Below are positions 51,070 through 62,662 of a DNA stretch of 64,000 nt, one piece after another. The position numbers and the translations under genes are program-made. The stretch covers positions 1 through 64,000 of the forward strand of contig JALUXV010000161.1 of assembly GCA_027013165.1 (NCBI GenBank), read 5' to 3'. The notes below the pieces were generated by a model, which was not told the DNA's origin, searched no databases, and saw only the letters and a list, made by a program, of their open reading frames with translations. This DNA is from Alteromonadaceae bacterium. Lineage in GTDB: Bacteria; Pseudomonadota; Gammaproteobacteria; Enterobacterales; Alteromonadaceae. How positions within the stretch are numbered: the stretch's first letter is position 1; every line of letters begins with the position of its first letter.

Positions 51070-51914
51070 AGAAAGGCGTCGATCAATGGTTCTTTTTGCT
51101 TGTTTTGCAAACAGCAAACACCCAACGCATAGGGCTCAATATCCTCAACTTGCACTTGAGTCACTAGCCCAGCCATACTGGAATGGTCGAGTACAACTTT
51201 GGGTACAAAGCCCACACCACACTCTAATCCCACCATACTAACAATCGCCTCGTTACCACCCACCGACGCATACACATTGGGGCGTATACCGTGTTCGGCA
51301 AACCAGTGATACACAGTTCGACGAGTGGGACCGTGCTCGGGCATTATCACTTGGTGTTTAGTCCAATCTACCTGGTCTATTTGGGTCAAACGCCATTCTT
51401 TGGGGGCAATCAACAGCAGCGGAACGTTTGCAAGGGGTACAAAGTGCAAGTCGGTTGGAAAGTCAGGGGTGTGAATGGCCAATGACAAATCGCATTCATC
51501 TGACTTCACTTTATTGATAGCAAGTGCAGGGTCACCTGTGATCAAGCGAATATCAACACCGGGGTGAGTTTGCCTAAATCGGCGCAGTAAATCAGGTAGA
51601 TGACTTTGGCTAGCGGTTACAGAGCAGAACAAACTGAGCTCCCCCTGTAAGGCCTCGCTATCTTCTTTTAAATCAACTTTAAGTTGTTGCCAGTCTTTTA
51701 GCGCATGTTTAGAAAAGGCCAATAGCTTATGACCGCTGTGAGTTAACGCTACTTTGCGATTATCCCGTTTAAACAAGGTACACCCGAGCTCATCTTCAAG
51801 CCTTTGAATAACGCGACTCAAGGTAGACGGAGACACATACATGGCCTGTGCAGTGTCGCCAAAATGTAGGCTTGTGGCTAGGTGAGTAAAGAGCTGTAGG
51901 CTTCTAAAATCCAT
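51051..51914 (-). CDS. ilvY: LysR-family activator IlvY
   Basis: MDFRSLQLFTHLATSLHFGDTAQAMYVSPSTLSRVIQRLEDELGCTLFKRDNRKVALT; divergent from ilvC. Confidence 0.93.
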   Translation of the reverse strand: MDFRSLQLFTHLATSLHFGDTAQAMYVSPSTLSRVIQRLEDELGCTLFKRDNRKVALTHSGHKLLAFSKHALKDWQQLKVDLKEDSEALQGELSLFCSVTASQSHLPDLLRRFRQTHPGVDIRLITGDPALAINKVKSDECDLSLAIHTPDFPTDLHFVPLANVPLLLIAPKEWRLTQIDQVDWTKHQVIMPEHGPTRRTVYHWFAEHGIRPNVYASVGGNEAIVSMVGLECGVGFVPKVVLDHSSMAGLVTQVQVEDIEPYALGVCCLQNKQKEPLIDAFLQLAVS

Positions 51915-51927
51915 AGTATTTCACATT

Positions 51928-51946
51928 TCGCAATATTATCTTGCAA
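51928..51946. promoter_or_regulatory. Candidate IlvY operator dyad
   Basis: TCGCAA-TATTATC-TTGCAA, near-palindromic, in ilvY/ilvC divergent region. Confidence 0.4.
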
Positions 51947-52069
51947 ATATATCATTTTTCAAAACAAAAGAAATGCTCTAGTCTTCACATCAAGTCGTCA
52001 TAGACGAGGTCATCAACGCCACGGTTGGACGTTGATAATGACGAAAATGAATGTTGTTCGGAAATTTTT

Positions 52070-53548
52070 ATGGCTAACTATTTCAACACCCTTTCTCTTC
52101 GCCAGCAGTTAGATCAGCTTGGCCGCTGTCGCTTTATGGCAAGAGACGAGTTTTCTGAGGGTTGCGACTTTTTAAAAGGCAAGAAGATCGTAATCGTAGG
52201 TTGTGGCGCACAAGGCCTTAACCAAGGTTTAAACATGCGTGATTCTGGTCTTGATGTTTCTTATGCGTTGCGTCAAGCAGCAATCGACGAGAAACGAGAC
52301 TCTTTTGTTCGTGCTAGCGAAAACGGTTTTACCGTAGGCACTTACCAAGAGCTTATTGGCGACGCGGATTTGGTTTATAACCTAACGCCTGACAAGCAGC
52401 ACGCAAGCGTTGTTGAAGCAGTTATGCCGCTAATGAAGCAGGGCGCTACACTTGGCTATTCTCACGGTTTTAACATCGTAGAAGAAGGTCAGCAGATTCG
52501 CAGCGACATTACTGTAGTAATGTGTGCGCCTAAGTGTCCTGGTACAGAGGTTCGCGAAGAATATAAGCGTGGCTTTGGTGTACCAACACTAATTGCAGTA
52601 CACCCAGAAAACGACCCTGAAGGTAAGGGTTGGGACATTGCTAAAGCACTAGCAAGTGCTACTGGTGGTGACCGTGCGGGTGTTCTAGAGTCGTCTTTTG
52701 TGGCTGAAGTTAAGTCTGACTTAATGGGTGAACAAACGATTCTGTGTGGTATGCAACAAGTTGCAGCCGTTCTAGCTTACGAAAAAATGCTAGAAGACGG
52801 TATTGACGCAGGGTATGCAGGTGCACTTATTCAGTATGGCCTAGAAGCAATTACTGAAGCACTTAAGATTGGTGGTGTAACCAACATGATGGACCGCCTA
52901 TCTAACCCAGCAAAAGTAAAAGCGTTTGAACTGTCTGAGCAGTTGACTGATTTACTACGTCCTCTGTTTGAGAAGCACCAAGATGACATCATCAGCGGTG
53001 AGTTCTCTAAAACCATGATGGAAGACTGGGCAAACGGCGATGCTAACTTGCTTAAGTGGCGCGAAGAAACTGGTGAAACTGGTTTTGAAAACGCACCTGC
53101 TTACGAAGGCGAGATCAGCGAACAAGAATTTTTCGACAACGGCATTTTGCTTGTTGCCATGATCAAATGCGGTGTTGAAGTAGCATTTGACGTAATGGTA
53201 GAGGCAGGCATTTTACCAGAGTCAGCGTATTACGAGTCACTGCACGAGACTCCACTTATTTCTAACACTATTGCGCGTAAGCGTTTGTACGAAATGAACG
53301 TGGTTATCTCTGATACAGCGGAATACGGTAACTATTTATTCGCAAATGCGGCAATTCCGCTAATGCGTGAAAGCTTTATGCCTACCATCGATACTAGCGT
53401 TATCGGTAAAGGCTTAAACGCTGCTTCAAACCAAGTTGAGAATAAGCGCTTGGTTGAAGTGAACGAAGCAATTCGCTCACACGGCGTTGAGTCAGTAGGT
53501 AAAACCTTGCGTGGCTACATGACTGACATGAAGGCCATCATAGGTTAA
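52070..53548 (+). CDS. ilvC: Ketol-acid reductoisomerase (long form)
   Basis: [68 protein letters not shown]. Confidence 0.97.
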   Translation: MANYFNTLSLRQQLDQLGRCRFMARDEFSEGCDFLKGKKIVIVGCGAQGLNQGLNMRDSGLDVSYALRQAAIDEKRDSFVRASENGFTVGTYQELIGDADLVYNLTPDKQHASVVEAVMPLMKQGATLGYSHGFNIVEEGQQIRSDITVVMCAPKCPGTEVREEYKRGFGVPTLIAVHPENDPEGKGWDIAKALASATGGDRAGVLESSFVAEVKSDLMGEQTILCGMQQVAAVLAYEKMLEDGIDAGYAGALIQYGLEAITEALKIGGVTNMMDRLSNPAKVKAFELSEQLTDLLRPLFEKHQDDIISGEFSKTMMEDWANGDANLLKWREETGETGFENAPAYEGEISEQEFFDNGILLVAMIKCGVEVAFDVMVEAGILPESAYYESLHETPLISNTIARKRLYEMNVVISDTAEYGNYLFANAAIPLMRESFMPTIDTSVIGKGLNAASNQVENKRLVEVNEAIRSHGVESVGKTLRGYMTDMKAIIG

Positions 53549-53586
53549 GACAGTTTCTGTCGTTAGGTGCTTAACTAAGCCCTCTT

Positions 53587-53612
53587 GCCCGACCATTTTG
53601 GTCGGGCTTTTT
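53587..53612 (+). terminator. Rho-independent terminator downstream of ilvC
   Basis: GCCCGACCATTTTGGTCGGGCTTTTTT. Confidence 0.9.
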
Positions 53613-53624
53613 TATGCCTGTCAA

Positions 53625-54860
53625 TTAGTGCTCGCTAGCTAAACTATCTTTTTCTGCGAAGTGCATCAAAACACCTGCAATAGCAAAAAATACAACAAAG
53701 CCAATGCCTATTGGATACAAATCATCCTTTAAGAAGCTGTCGATAAACAATGCAATAGGCACGGAAAACAAACTAGACAATGAACCAATAATTGCAGCAC
53801 CTACACCGGCCATTTCGCCGAGAGGTTGCATAGCTAAGGCATTCAAGTTACCGAATAAAATACCAATGAAAAAGAAGCCAACAAAAAGGGTGCAAACGGT
53901 AACCCATAGGTTGGGAAGTCCATCGTTGGCGAACAATAAGACTAAAAAGAAAATAGCAAAGGCCATTACCCCTTTAATGGCGACGCTACACAGCTTGTGC
54001 ATACCAAATTTCATTACCATTTTGCCGTTAAAATAAGACGCCAAGCCAATAGAAAACGCCAGCGTGGCAAAAATAATCGGGAACAAATCACCTACGCCAT
54101 AAAACCCTTGGAATATAGTTTGAGACGCACTCAAGTAAGCCAAAAAAGCGCCAAAAATAGCCGCCATAGAGAACGAATATCCCATCACAGAAATATGGGT
54201 CAAAATAAACTTACATGACGCCATTAGTACAGGAAACGAAAACGGCTTTCGCTTTTCTTTGGGCAAAGTCTCTTCTTGACGGCTAAAAAACCAAATGGCC
54301 GACATCAAGGCAACAATAAGAAATAAGGTAAAAATGTGGAACCATGAAAACATGAGCATTACGGCTTGCCCTACAATGGGGGCAATCATGGGGACAAGAA
54401 TGAACACCATCATGATAAATGACATGACTTTCGCCATAGCATCTCCCACATACAAATCTCGAATAATAGCCATTGCTGCAATGCGGGGGCCCGACACACC
54501 AAACGCCTGCACCACACGGCCCACCAGCATAGTTTCTATGTTAGTGGCTAACATACAAATCACAGTACCAACAACGAATATGCAAAGCCCTAAAAGCAAG
54601 GCTGCACGGCGCCCTTTGCTATCAGCATAAGGACCAAAGAAGGGCTGGCCGATAGCCATACCGAGAAAAAATAACGTCACAATCAGGTGAGGTTGATGAG
54701 GATCAGAAACATTTAACGATGCACCAATTTGCTCAAGTGCAGGCAACATAGCATCAATACTCAGCGCAACCAATGAGGTCATCGTTGCCATAAGTGCAAC
54801 AAATTCAACCAATCCCAAACGGGGTTTAGTACGCACGTTGGCGCTTTCAGTATTCGACAT
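53625..54860 (-). CDS. Bcr/CflA-type MFS multidrug transporter
   Basis: 411 aa, 12 TM-like; MTSLVALSIDAMLPALEQIGASL, GMAIGQPFFGPYADSKGRRAALLLGL. Confidence 0.87.
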   Translation of the reverse strand: MSNTESANVRTKPRLGLVEFVALMATMTSLVALSIDAMLPALEQIGASLNVSDPHQPHLIVTLFFLGMAIGQPFFGPYADSKGRRAALLLGLCIFVVGTVICMLATNIETMLVGRVVQAFGVSGPRIAAMAIIRDLYVGDAMAKVMSFIMMVFILVPMIAPIVGQAVMLMFSWFHIFTLFLIVALMSAIWFFSRQEETLPKEKRKPFSFPVLMASCKFILTHISVMGYSFSMAAIFGAFLAYLSASQTIFQGFYGVGDLFPIIFATLAFSIGLASYFNGKMVMKFGMHKLCSVAIKGVMAFAIFFLVLLFANDGLPNLWVTVCTLFVGFFFIGILFGNLNALAMQPLGEMAGVGAAIIGSLSSLFSVPIALFIDSFLKDDLYPIGIGFVVFFAIAGVLMHFAEKDSLASEH

Positions 54861-55028
54861 GACGTTTAGCCTGAGTGACTTTATGAGGAAACACTGACCA
54901 ATGAGTCAGCAAAGAGGCGAGATGTTACCCTAGTTGTGATGAAAAATCCGCCAATTTATAAAAATTGACGTTTCCAATGTGGAACAGAAAACGCGCACGA
55001 TCATTTGAAGGTGCGCTAACAACGCCTT

Positions 55029-56972
55029 TTAATGAGATAGATACTTCTCTAAGAAGGCATCCATCTCAGCAAACATTCGATGTCGGTTGCGCTGAATGGA
55101 AAGATAGTGGTCGCCAGATTCAAGCTCAACATAGGTGAAAACCTTGTCTTCATCGTCAAGCTCATCCTCCATAATGCGGCTTTGTCTAACGCGAACCACT
55201 CGGTCTTCTTCACCGTGAATAAGGAGTATGGGTGTTTTGATACCCTCAACATTGTAATAGGGCGAACGGGCCTTTAAGTCACGACTTTCATCACCAATTT
55301 GATGTTGCACAAACTCAGTATTCAAAAATCTTCTGCTGTGTTGTACTAAATGTTTCAAGCTGCTAACACCAGCAAAACTTACGGCACAATTAAACAAATC
55401 AGGCGTTTTAACCGTTGCCATCAGTGCGGCATACCCACCGTAACTAGCACCAACAATACACATGTTGTTTTCTTCGCTATAGCCTTGTTCTACCATCCAA
55501 TGTGCCGCATCGGTGATATCATCTTGCATTTGTAAGCCCCAAGACTGTATTCGGCTTTGTGCAAACGAGTAACCATAACCAGAAGATCCCCTAAAGTTTG
55601 GACGCAATACCGCGTATCCCTTACTCGTAAAATACGAAGTCCAATAGTCAAAGCCATCATAATCTCTTGCACCGGGACCACCATGAGGGTGAATTATAGT
55701 GGGAAACGGTCCTTTACCGTTTGGCAGTGACAAATAACCCTGTATTTCCATGCCATCTCGGGCTTTATAGGTAATGAGTCGATGGGGAACCAGGGTGTCT
55801 GGTTGTATACCGGGATATTGGTCAAACATGAAATACAAAGACCCATCCTTTCTATTGCCTATGTAGTAGCCACCAGGCATAACGTCTGACTCTGAATACA
55901 CTATGTAGGACTGCTCATCACGGCTAAAGCTAACAATGCTGTTGTAGGTATCTGGCAATGCTTGCTCTAAGCCTTTTTGGAACGCTTCGAACCCTTTATC
56001 CCAATAATGACGCCCATGATGCCGAATACCTATTACATCTCTCGTCAATGAAGAGTAAATCAGTGAGCCATTCACATCGTACCCTTCGTCATAAAACACT
56101 TCAGTGCGCTCATCAGTGGTTAAATCAAGGGTGTATAATGCTAGGTAGTCGCCTTTGTACGCTTTGTAATAGAGTAAATTTGGATCAAGCCCAAAGCCCA
56201 CTGGATAAAACCCCTGCTCGGTCATTGCATTGTATTCGGCAAGAACGCGCCAATCATCGTTATCTTTCAGTAATACTTGCCGCTCACCAGTATCGTAATT
56301 AAGCGACACTCCTACTCTCACATTACTCTGTTGATCGGTTATCCAATGCCGAATTTGCTTTTTACCTTTTTCAATACGAGTCGCTCTGGCCGTATTTACA
56401 TTCACCTTAAACACCGAAGGAAGTGCGGCAACTTCTACGTCAATGGCCATTAAAATATGGTCTGGGTCATCGGGAAGCCAATCAATAACCTCGTCTTGGA
56501 TCTGAGGTACGTGGTTCATGTTGGAAGCTAAGCGACTTAATCGTCGCCAATTAATCAAATTAAGGGCCTTACCTTCTTGATGGTCATAATCCATGGCGAA
56601 CAAACGTGTGTCATACACTTTGGTAGTGCCTCTACGTGATTCATATCTGGCACTAACAACAAGGCGCTTGTCATTGACCCACCTAAACCAATTAATTTTG
56701 ACCTTCTCATTGTCAGAGGACAGTAAATAGAAGGATTCACCCGACACCAAATCATATGTCATGAGCAATGACATTTCCTCGGGCTCTATTACGTTTCTCA
56801 CGTAAACAATTTTAGTTCCGTCTGGGGATAATCTTGGTTTTACAAAGGCGGGCAGTGCACTAAATGCACGATAATCTAAAGCCGACTCTGGTACTTGGTT
56901 AGCTGAATAGCTGGGTACTGAAAACATCGCAGCGAGCAGTGCGATGAATAAAACTGTCCCTGTTTTATACAT
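55029..56972 (-). CDS. S9 family prolyl oligopeptidase-like serine peptidase, secreted
   Basis: Signal peptide, beta-propeller region, HPHGGPGARD, GSSGYGYSFAQ, CIVGASYGGYAALMA, LIHGEEDRVVRVRQS, ESGDHYLS. Confidence 0.9.
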   Translation of the reverse strand: MYKTGTVLFIALLAAMFSVPSYSANQVPESALDYRAFSALPAFVKPRLSPDGTKIVYVRNVIEPEEMSLLMTYDLVSGESFYLLSSDNEKVKINWFRWVNDKRLVVSARYESRRGTTKVYDTRLFAMDYDHQEGKALNLINWRRLSRLASNMNHVPQIQDEVIDWLPDDPDHILMAIDVEVAALPSVFKVNVNTARATRIEKGKKQIRHWITDQQSNVRVGVSLNYDTGERQVLLKDNDDWRVLAEYNAMTEQGFYPVGFGLDPNLLYYKAYKGDYLALYTLDLTTDERTEVFYDEGYDVNGSLIYSSLTRDVIGIRHHGRHYWDKGFEAFQKGLEQALPDTYNSIVSFSRDEQSYIVYSESDVMPGGYYIGNRKDGSLYFMFDQYPGIQPDTLVPHRLITYKARDGMEIQGYLSLPNGKGPFPTIIHPHGGPGARDYDGFDYWTSYFTSKGYAVLRPNFRGSSGYGYSFAQSRIQSWGLQMQDDITDAAHWMVEQGYSEENNMCIVGASYGGYAALMATVKTPDLFNCAVSFAGVSSLKHLVQHSRRFLNTEFVQHQIGDESRDLKARSPYYNVEGIKTPILLIHGEEDRVVRVRQSRIMEDELDDEDKVFTYVELESGDHYLSIQRNRHRMFAEMDAFLEKYLSH

Positions 56973-57183
56973 TTATCGTCCCTTACAAACTTAGTATTTT
57001 AAGCTCGCATGATGACGCTATGTTGAGCGAGTGTCAAACTCAGGGTGAACTATATCATTCGTTGTTTATCAAAAGCTTTGTATCCAAATATGACTTAGCT
57101 ATCGACGTTAACGCTCAATACTATACTATTACCGATACCCCCATTGACGGGCTGAATGATTAACCTTAGGAACTCACTGCGAA

Positions 57184-58950
57184 ATGCGACGAGCTGCACT
57201 ACGTCTTTTTACTCTCATAGCTCTGCATCTCTTATTTTTTCCGGCCATTGCTGAGGAAAAGTTGAGTTATGTTGTTCAAGGTGTAGACAACAAAGAAATA
57301 CGAAACAATATTGAATTGCATTTGGCCAGCTTGGATATCACTGAAGACCAATTAGGCGATCCATTTTGGCAAGATGAGCTGTCGAAAACCGTTGAAAAAG
57401 CCGTTGAACCCTATGGATATTACAACAGTGAGACCGGTTTCGAACTTAATTCGCCTACAAAGCTGGTACTAACCATTTCTCTCAATAGCCCCTTGCGTGT
57501 TGCTAACATAACCCGTGAAATCATTGGCGAAGGAAGGCAAGATCCCAATTTTAAGGCCACATACGACGCCTTTCCTTTACGAAAAGGCGATGTATTACTT
57601 CAACCACGCTATTCGGCCTATAAAACCGCTATGTTCAACTATGCATTGGAGCATGGTTACTTTGACTTTTTTTGGCAAGCCACCCGACTCGACCTTGTTC
57701 GCCAGGAGCGAGAAGCTAACATTTTACTTATTGCCCAAAGTGGCGCTCGCTATCAATTTGGCGAGCTGATTATCATAGGCGACGACAAAGCCTCAGACAT
57801 TATCAATCGGTTGAGAAATTTTACAGCAGGCCAGCCATACAGTGGTAATACTCTGAGGGAGTTTAACCGTATTCTCAATAAATCGGGCTATTTTGACAGA
57901 GTCATAGCAAGGCCTGTTGTCAGCAATGCTGACGGGCTTTTAGTGCCTATTGAAGTGTCGGTTTCACACAAACCAAAAGACAAATTTGACGTTAGCTTAG
58001 GTGCTGCCACGGATACTGGAGCCAGAGTCCGTCTAGGGTGGGAAAGGCCGTGGGTAAACCAGAAAGGCCATTCAATTACTTCGGATGTTTTTATTTCACA
58101 GCCAGAGCAAGCGGTATCTATGGGCTACCGGATCCCAATGAAAAACACCACAGATGACAGTGTTAAAATTGAGGGGGGTTACCAGTTTATAGATTACACG
58201 AACACGGGGTTTGAAAGTGAAACTCTGTCTGTTGCGTTTCACCGATATTGGCGACCTGATGATTCCGATTGGCAACACGACGGCAGTATAACGCTGCTGC
58301 GAGAAACCTACGACCAAATACAGCTAACCAATAACACAACCTTATTGGCCATGCCGGGCTATGCCATTACTCATAGGCGAAAAGACAACGACCTGAAGAT
58401 TAATCAAGGGCATTACTTCAATATGTTTGTGCAGGGAGGGAGCGATGCCCTAGGTTCAGATATCGACTTTTTCAGAGCGCAGGCATCCGCTCTTTATATC
58501 AACACGTTTGATGAGCTTCACCGCGTGAGTGTACGAGGCACTCTGGGCGCCATGTACACCAATGATTTTGATAAGGTGCCTGCCTCGCTTCGATTCTATG
58601 CCGGTGGCGACCAAAGCATTCGCGGCTTCGACTTTAGGGAAATATCTCCCATTGAAAACGTCCTCGACCCAAATACAGGAGAATCTATCTCTGCATCAGT
58701 GGGCGGTAAATACCTTATGAATGCAAGCGTTGAATATACCTATGCCATTGCAGAACAATGGCGAATCGCACTGTTTACCGACGCCGGTACCGCCAGTAAT
58801 TCCATAGATACTGACTTAACCTTCAGCCTAGGTACAGGCGCACACTGGATTTCTCCCATAGGCCCTGTAAGACTTTACATAGCACGGGGTTTTACCCCCA
58901 ACGACGGCAATACATGGCGATTCCACCTAATGCTGGGGCCTGAAATATGA
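57184..58950 (+). CDS. tamA: Translocation and assembly module outer-membrane protein TamA
   Basis: Signal peptide, POTRA-like N-terminus, Omp85 C-terminus (LRFYAGGDQSIRGFDFREISP, GPVRLYIARGF). Confidence 0.93.
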   Translation: MRRAALRLFTLIALHLLFFPAIAEEKLSYVVQGVDNKEIRNNIELHLASLDITEDQLGDPFWQDELSKTVEKAVEPYGYYNSETGFELNSPTKLVLTISLNSPLRVANITREIIGEGRQDPNFKATYDAFPLRKGDVLLQPRYSAYKTAMFNYALEHGYFDFFWQATRLDLVRQEREANILLIAQSGARYQFGELIIIGDDKASDIINRLRNFTAGQPYSGNTLREFNRILNKSGYFDRVIARPVVSNADGLLVPIEVSVSHKPKDKFDVSLGAATDTGARVRLGWERPWVNQKGHSITSDVFISQPEQAVSMGYRIPMKNTTDDSVKIEGGYQFIDYTNTGFESETLSVAFHRYWRPDDSDWQHDGSITLLRETYDQIQLTNNTTLLAMPGYAITHRRKDNDLKINQGHYFNMFVQGGSDALGSDIDFFRAQASALYINTFDELHRVSVRGTLGAMYTNDFDKVPASLRFYAGGDQSIRGFDFREISPIENVLDPNTGESISASVGGKYLMNASVEYTYAIAEQWRIALFTDAGTASNSIDTDLTFSLGTGAHWISPIGPVRLYIARGFTPNDGNTWRFHLMLGPEI

Positions 58951-61900
58951 AGCGCCGTATTATCTCCATTGTATTAGTGCTGCCTATTGTAGTTGCTGCC
59001 ATTTTATTTACCTTACTCATCAGTCCCGTAGGGTCGAAATTTGCGGCTTACCTTGCCTCTAGTTTTACACCAAACCTTACCATTGAAGGTGCCAAAGGCG
59101 GGCTAGTAGACACCATTAGCTTCGACAGTATTCAGTGGAACAACGAAAATTTATCGGTAAGTATTGAAGACGTTTCTTTGGATATCACTTGGCCCAATCT
59201 GCGAGAGCCTCACCTATTTATCAAGGGTTTGACAGTTGAGAGCCTTACTATCACTCAAACAGGTGAGAGTAGTGATAGCTCTCAACCAGAGGAAGTAACA
59301 GAGCCGCTCTCGCTTCCAATCACACTGTCTTTGGTATCACCGACAATTAACCTCATTGCGATAAACCTGCCTCAGCTTAGGGTTCAACTTGATGAATTGA
59401 CTCTCGGCAACGCAAATATTAAGGACGACCTGAACATCAGTCAGGTGAACTTGAGCAAATTGACTATTACCGAAAAATCATTGGCTCATGCTGCACAACT
59501 CCCCGATATCCCTACCTCTTATGCACTTAGCTATACTCCCCCAACACTGCCAGAGGTCACCTCTCCATTACCTATTGTGGTAAATGATATCAACCTGAAC
59601 GAAATCATTTACGTTGCAAAACTAGAGGGACAGCACAGGGCTAGCGTTTCATTAACTGCATTTGAGTTTTCACAAAACAATATCACCCTTACAACGTTAG
59701 ACATTGAGCATGAGCAAGGTCAGCTTGTTGGTAACATAGAAGCCGAGTTAACCGATGAATTCAATTCAACAGTATCTCTTGATGCTAGCTGGCATTGGTT
59801 TGAACAAGCCCAATCTGCCAGTGTGTTTTGGCAAGGCCCACTTTCCAACTTAACAATAAACGCAACGTTAATAGGAGCCTTTGACGGACAACTCACCGCA
59901 CAAGCCAATGTACTAGACGAACAGCTACCCATTTCACTTGATGCACATTGGCAACAACAGGGCATTGCCCAACACTCTAAAACACCTGTGGCCCTAGCCC
60001 CTGGAGAGTTATCTCTTGATGGTGAAATGGGTGATTACACCTTAATCAGCACTGGTGATATCACGCTTCCCACAGTAGGGAATGTCTCATTAGACATAGA
60101 TGTCTCGTTAAAAACTAAATACGTTTACGTTAACCGAGTCAATGCAGGCCTATTGGGTGGCGAGGTTAGCAACACTGGTAGTTTATATCTTGACGAGAGT
60201 TTGTTTTGGGATGGGCTCACTCAATTGAAGAACATAAACGCGAGTAGCTTCTCTGAATATGCCCCGCAAACCATAAGCGGCAGTTTTTCTAGTTTGTTTC
60301 AACTGTCTGACCAAGGTATAGATGCCAAGCTGTCTGAGATTAACTTCAATGGGAGACTAAACAATTACCCCATGATCGCCACCGGAAACCTTGTATATTC
60401 TAGTGTCAGTGATCTTGCGGTAGGCTCGTTAAACCTGGTGCAAGAGGAGAATATCGTTTCCTTGACAGCACAGTTGTTTAACAAGCGCCATTTGAATGCG
60501 ACGTCATCACTCAACTTACCGTTTTTATCCCGTCTCTATCCAGACGTTGAAGGCCGCCTTCGCGGCGGTATTCAGGCCAGCGGCCCTTGGGAAAACCCCA
60601 CCATAAAAGCAGAGATAAATGTTAAAGATATAGACTTGTCGGAAGAATTGGTTTCAGCAAGTACCGATTTGGGACCTATTGATGGTAGTGTCATTTTTGA
60701 AGGTACATACGAGGATCACAAGCTAACCACTGACATTGAGCTGAAAGATTACTCGGTAAAAGCCATTGCGCAAGGCGCATGGTTAAATGGGGATTGGGAA
60801 GGGCAATTATTTGACAGTGAAATTGACGTAATGGGTTCCCACTGGGCCTTGGTTGCCCCTTTCAACATTAACTTAAACACTGCGGATCTCGCATTTGACG
60901 CAGCCCCACACTGCTGGAATAACCTTAACAGTGGAGAGTTATGTGCCGACCAATTGAGTTACTCAAACAGTACTCTCTTATGGGACGTACGCGGTAGCCA
61001 GCTGCCTGCTGGTCAGTGGCTTTATCGCGCTGGCCCAACCTATTTGGGCGCGCCTTCGTCGGCCTTACTTTCGTTTTCTTCCAATGGTGAATTTTCTAGC
61101 CTCGATACAATGGAAGTTTCCTTGTCTTCTTGGCTCTCTCCAGCCACATGGCAGTTAGGTGAGCAAGGTAAAATCGAACTTACCGTTGAAAAATTCGAAA
61201 CACAAAGCCGCTATAGCAGTGGTTTACTCTCTAGTCATGTCGCTTTGTACACGCAAAATGCTGGGCTCGCTAATGTTTCTATTACTGCCGATCCCTTTGA
61301 CACCACTCATCCCATAGAAGGGAAAATTCACATTGAAGACATCAACGTCGCTCCACTTAAACCTTTATTTCCCTCATTTCGGGTGTTTACCGGCCTTCTG
61401 AATGGCGATATGTCACTCTCTGGCCATGTGTCAGCGCCGTCGGTTACCGGCCAGCTAAGCATTTCTGACGGCGGTATTTCGATTCAAGACGCTCCATTAA
61501 CCTTGGAAAACTGGCAACAGCAAATACGCCTATCAAACCAAAAGGCTGAATTAGAGGGTCAGTTTGTTCTGGGCGGAGGGCAAGGCGAGATGAAAGGCAT
61601 TGTAGATTGGTCTGACAACCCTTTCACACAACTCTCAATAACGGGCAAAGAGTTTGAGGTGCTTCAGCCCAATATTACGTTGCGTTTGTCTCCCAACATC
61701 AAAATAGTATCAGATATCAAGCGTACTGATATTACAGGGCGTCTCGACATCCCCTTTGCCCGCATAGAAATTGACTCGTTACCAGAAAGTGCTGTGTCAC
61801 CGTCAAACGATGTTTATTTACGTGGAGAGCCCAAAGCAGCAAGCCCTCTAGATTCCATTTTTGCCAATGTATTAGTGGGAGTAGACCCTGCAAAAAGTAG

Positions 61901-62642
61901 TAGTGTATCGATAAATGCGTTTGGATTAACTGGGCACCTTCACGGCTTAATCGATATAAAAACACAACCGGCATTGGTAGGTTATGGCGATTTACAAGTA
62001 TTGAATGGGGAATATAAAGCCTACGGTCAACAGCTACTGATTAACAAAGGGGAAGTGCAGTTTAATGGCCCGTTAGATAGCCCCTCACTACTTATTGAAG
62101 CCATTAGAGATCCTGCCAAAACTGACAATAATGTCATTGCAGGGGTCAGAATTGACGGTAATGCCACTGCTCCATACATTGAATTGTTTTCCACGCCGAC
62201 GATGGATCAACAAAACGTATTGTCGTATCTACTCACAGGGCAAGGGCCTAATGGTACCAGTAGCGACCCTAATTACGCCGCCTTACTGTTAGGGTTTGGA
62301 CTATCAAATACCAAAGGGGTAACCAGTCAAATAGGTGATACGCTCGGTATTGATGGCCTACAATTAGGCACCAATGAGTCTATGCTGTCAGTCACTGGAC
62401 AAATTAACGAGCGCCTATCAGTGCAATATAACCTTGATGTGGGACTAGGCAACAACGATTCCAATAATGCTATACGACGTCGTCAAGTACCCCCCGACCT
62501 CGCGCTGAAATACAGCCTGTACCCACAGCTATTTCTAGAGGCTGTGCAAAATACCATAGAAGAGCAAACTGAGTTTGCTGTGGACATTTACTATGAATTC
62601 TTCCGCCATGAAGACCCAGCTAGCGATTCAGAAGAAAACTAA
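58947..62642 (+). CDS. tamB: Translocation and assembly module protein TamB
   Basis: 1231 aa AsmA-like, N-terminal TM, C-terminal TamB (NVLSYLLTGQGPNGTSSDPNYAALLLGFGLS, QYNLDVGLG, LKYSLYPQLFLEAV); overlaps tamA stop. Confidence 0.93.
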   Translation: MKRRIISIVLVLPIVVAAILFTLLISPVGSKFAAYLASSFTPNLTIEGAKGGLVDTISFDSIQWNNENLSVSIEDVSLDITWPNLREPHLFIKGLTVESLTITQTGESSDSSQPEEVTEPLSLPITLSLVSPTINLIAINLPQLRVQLDELTLGNANIKDDLNISQVNLSKLTITEKSLAHAAQLPDIPTSYALSYTPPTLPEVTSPLPIVVNDINLNEIIYVAKLEGQHRASVSLTAFEFSQNNITLTTLDIEHEQGQLVGNIEAELTDEFNSTVSLDASWHWFEQAQSASVFWQGPLSNLTINATLIGAFDGQLTAQANVLDEQLPISLDAHWQQQGIAQHSKTPVALAPGELSLDGEMGDYTLISTGDITLPTVGNVSLDIDVSLKTKYVYVNRVNAGLLGGEVSNTGSLYLDESLFWDGLTQLKNINASSFSEYAPQTISGSFSSLFQLSDQGIDAKLSEINFNGRLNNYPMIATGNLVYSSVSDLAVGSLNLVQEENIVSLTAQLFNKRHLNATSSLNLPFLSRLYPDVEGRLRGGIQASGPWENPTIKAEINVKDIDLSEELVSASTDLGPIDGSVIFEGTYEDHKLTTDIELKDYSVKAIAQGAWLNGDWEGQLFDSEIDVMGSHWALVAPFNINLNTADLAFDAAPHCWNNLNSGELCADQLSYSNSTLLWDVRGSQLPAGQWLYRAGPTYLGAPSSALLSFSSNGEFSSLDTMEVSLSSWLSPATWQLGEQGKIELTVEKFETQSRYSSGLLSSHVALYTQNAGLANVSITADPFDTTHPIEGKIHIEDINVAPLKPLFPSFRVFTGLLNGDMSLSGHVSAPSVTGQLSISDGGISIQDAPLTLENWQQQIRLSNQKAELEGQFVLGGGQGEMKGIVDWSDNPFTQLSITGKEFEVLQPNITLRLSPNIKIVSDIKRTDITGRLDIPFARIEIDSLPESAVSPSNDVYLRGEPKAASPLDSIFANVLVGVDPAKSSSVSINAFGLTGHLHGLIDIKTQPALVGYGDLQVLNGEYKAYGQQLLINKGEVQFNGPLDSPSLLIEAIRDPAKTDNNVIAGVRIDGNATAPYIELFSTPTMDQQNVLSYLLTGQGPNGTSSDPNYAALLLGFGLSNTKGVTSQIGDTLGIDGLQLGTNESMLSVTGQINERLSVQYNLDVGLGNNDSNNAIRRRQVPPDLALKYSLYPQLFLEAVQNTIEEQTEFAVDIYYEFFRHEDPASDSEEN

Positions 62643-62662
62643 CCTACCTTTTCGGTATTTAG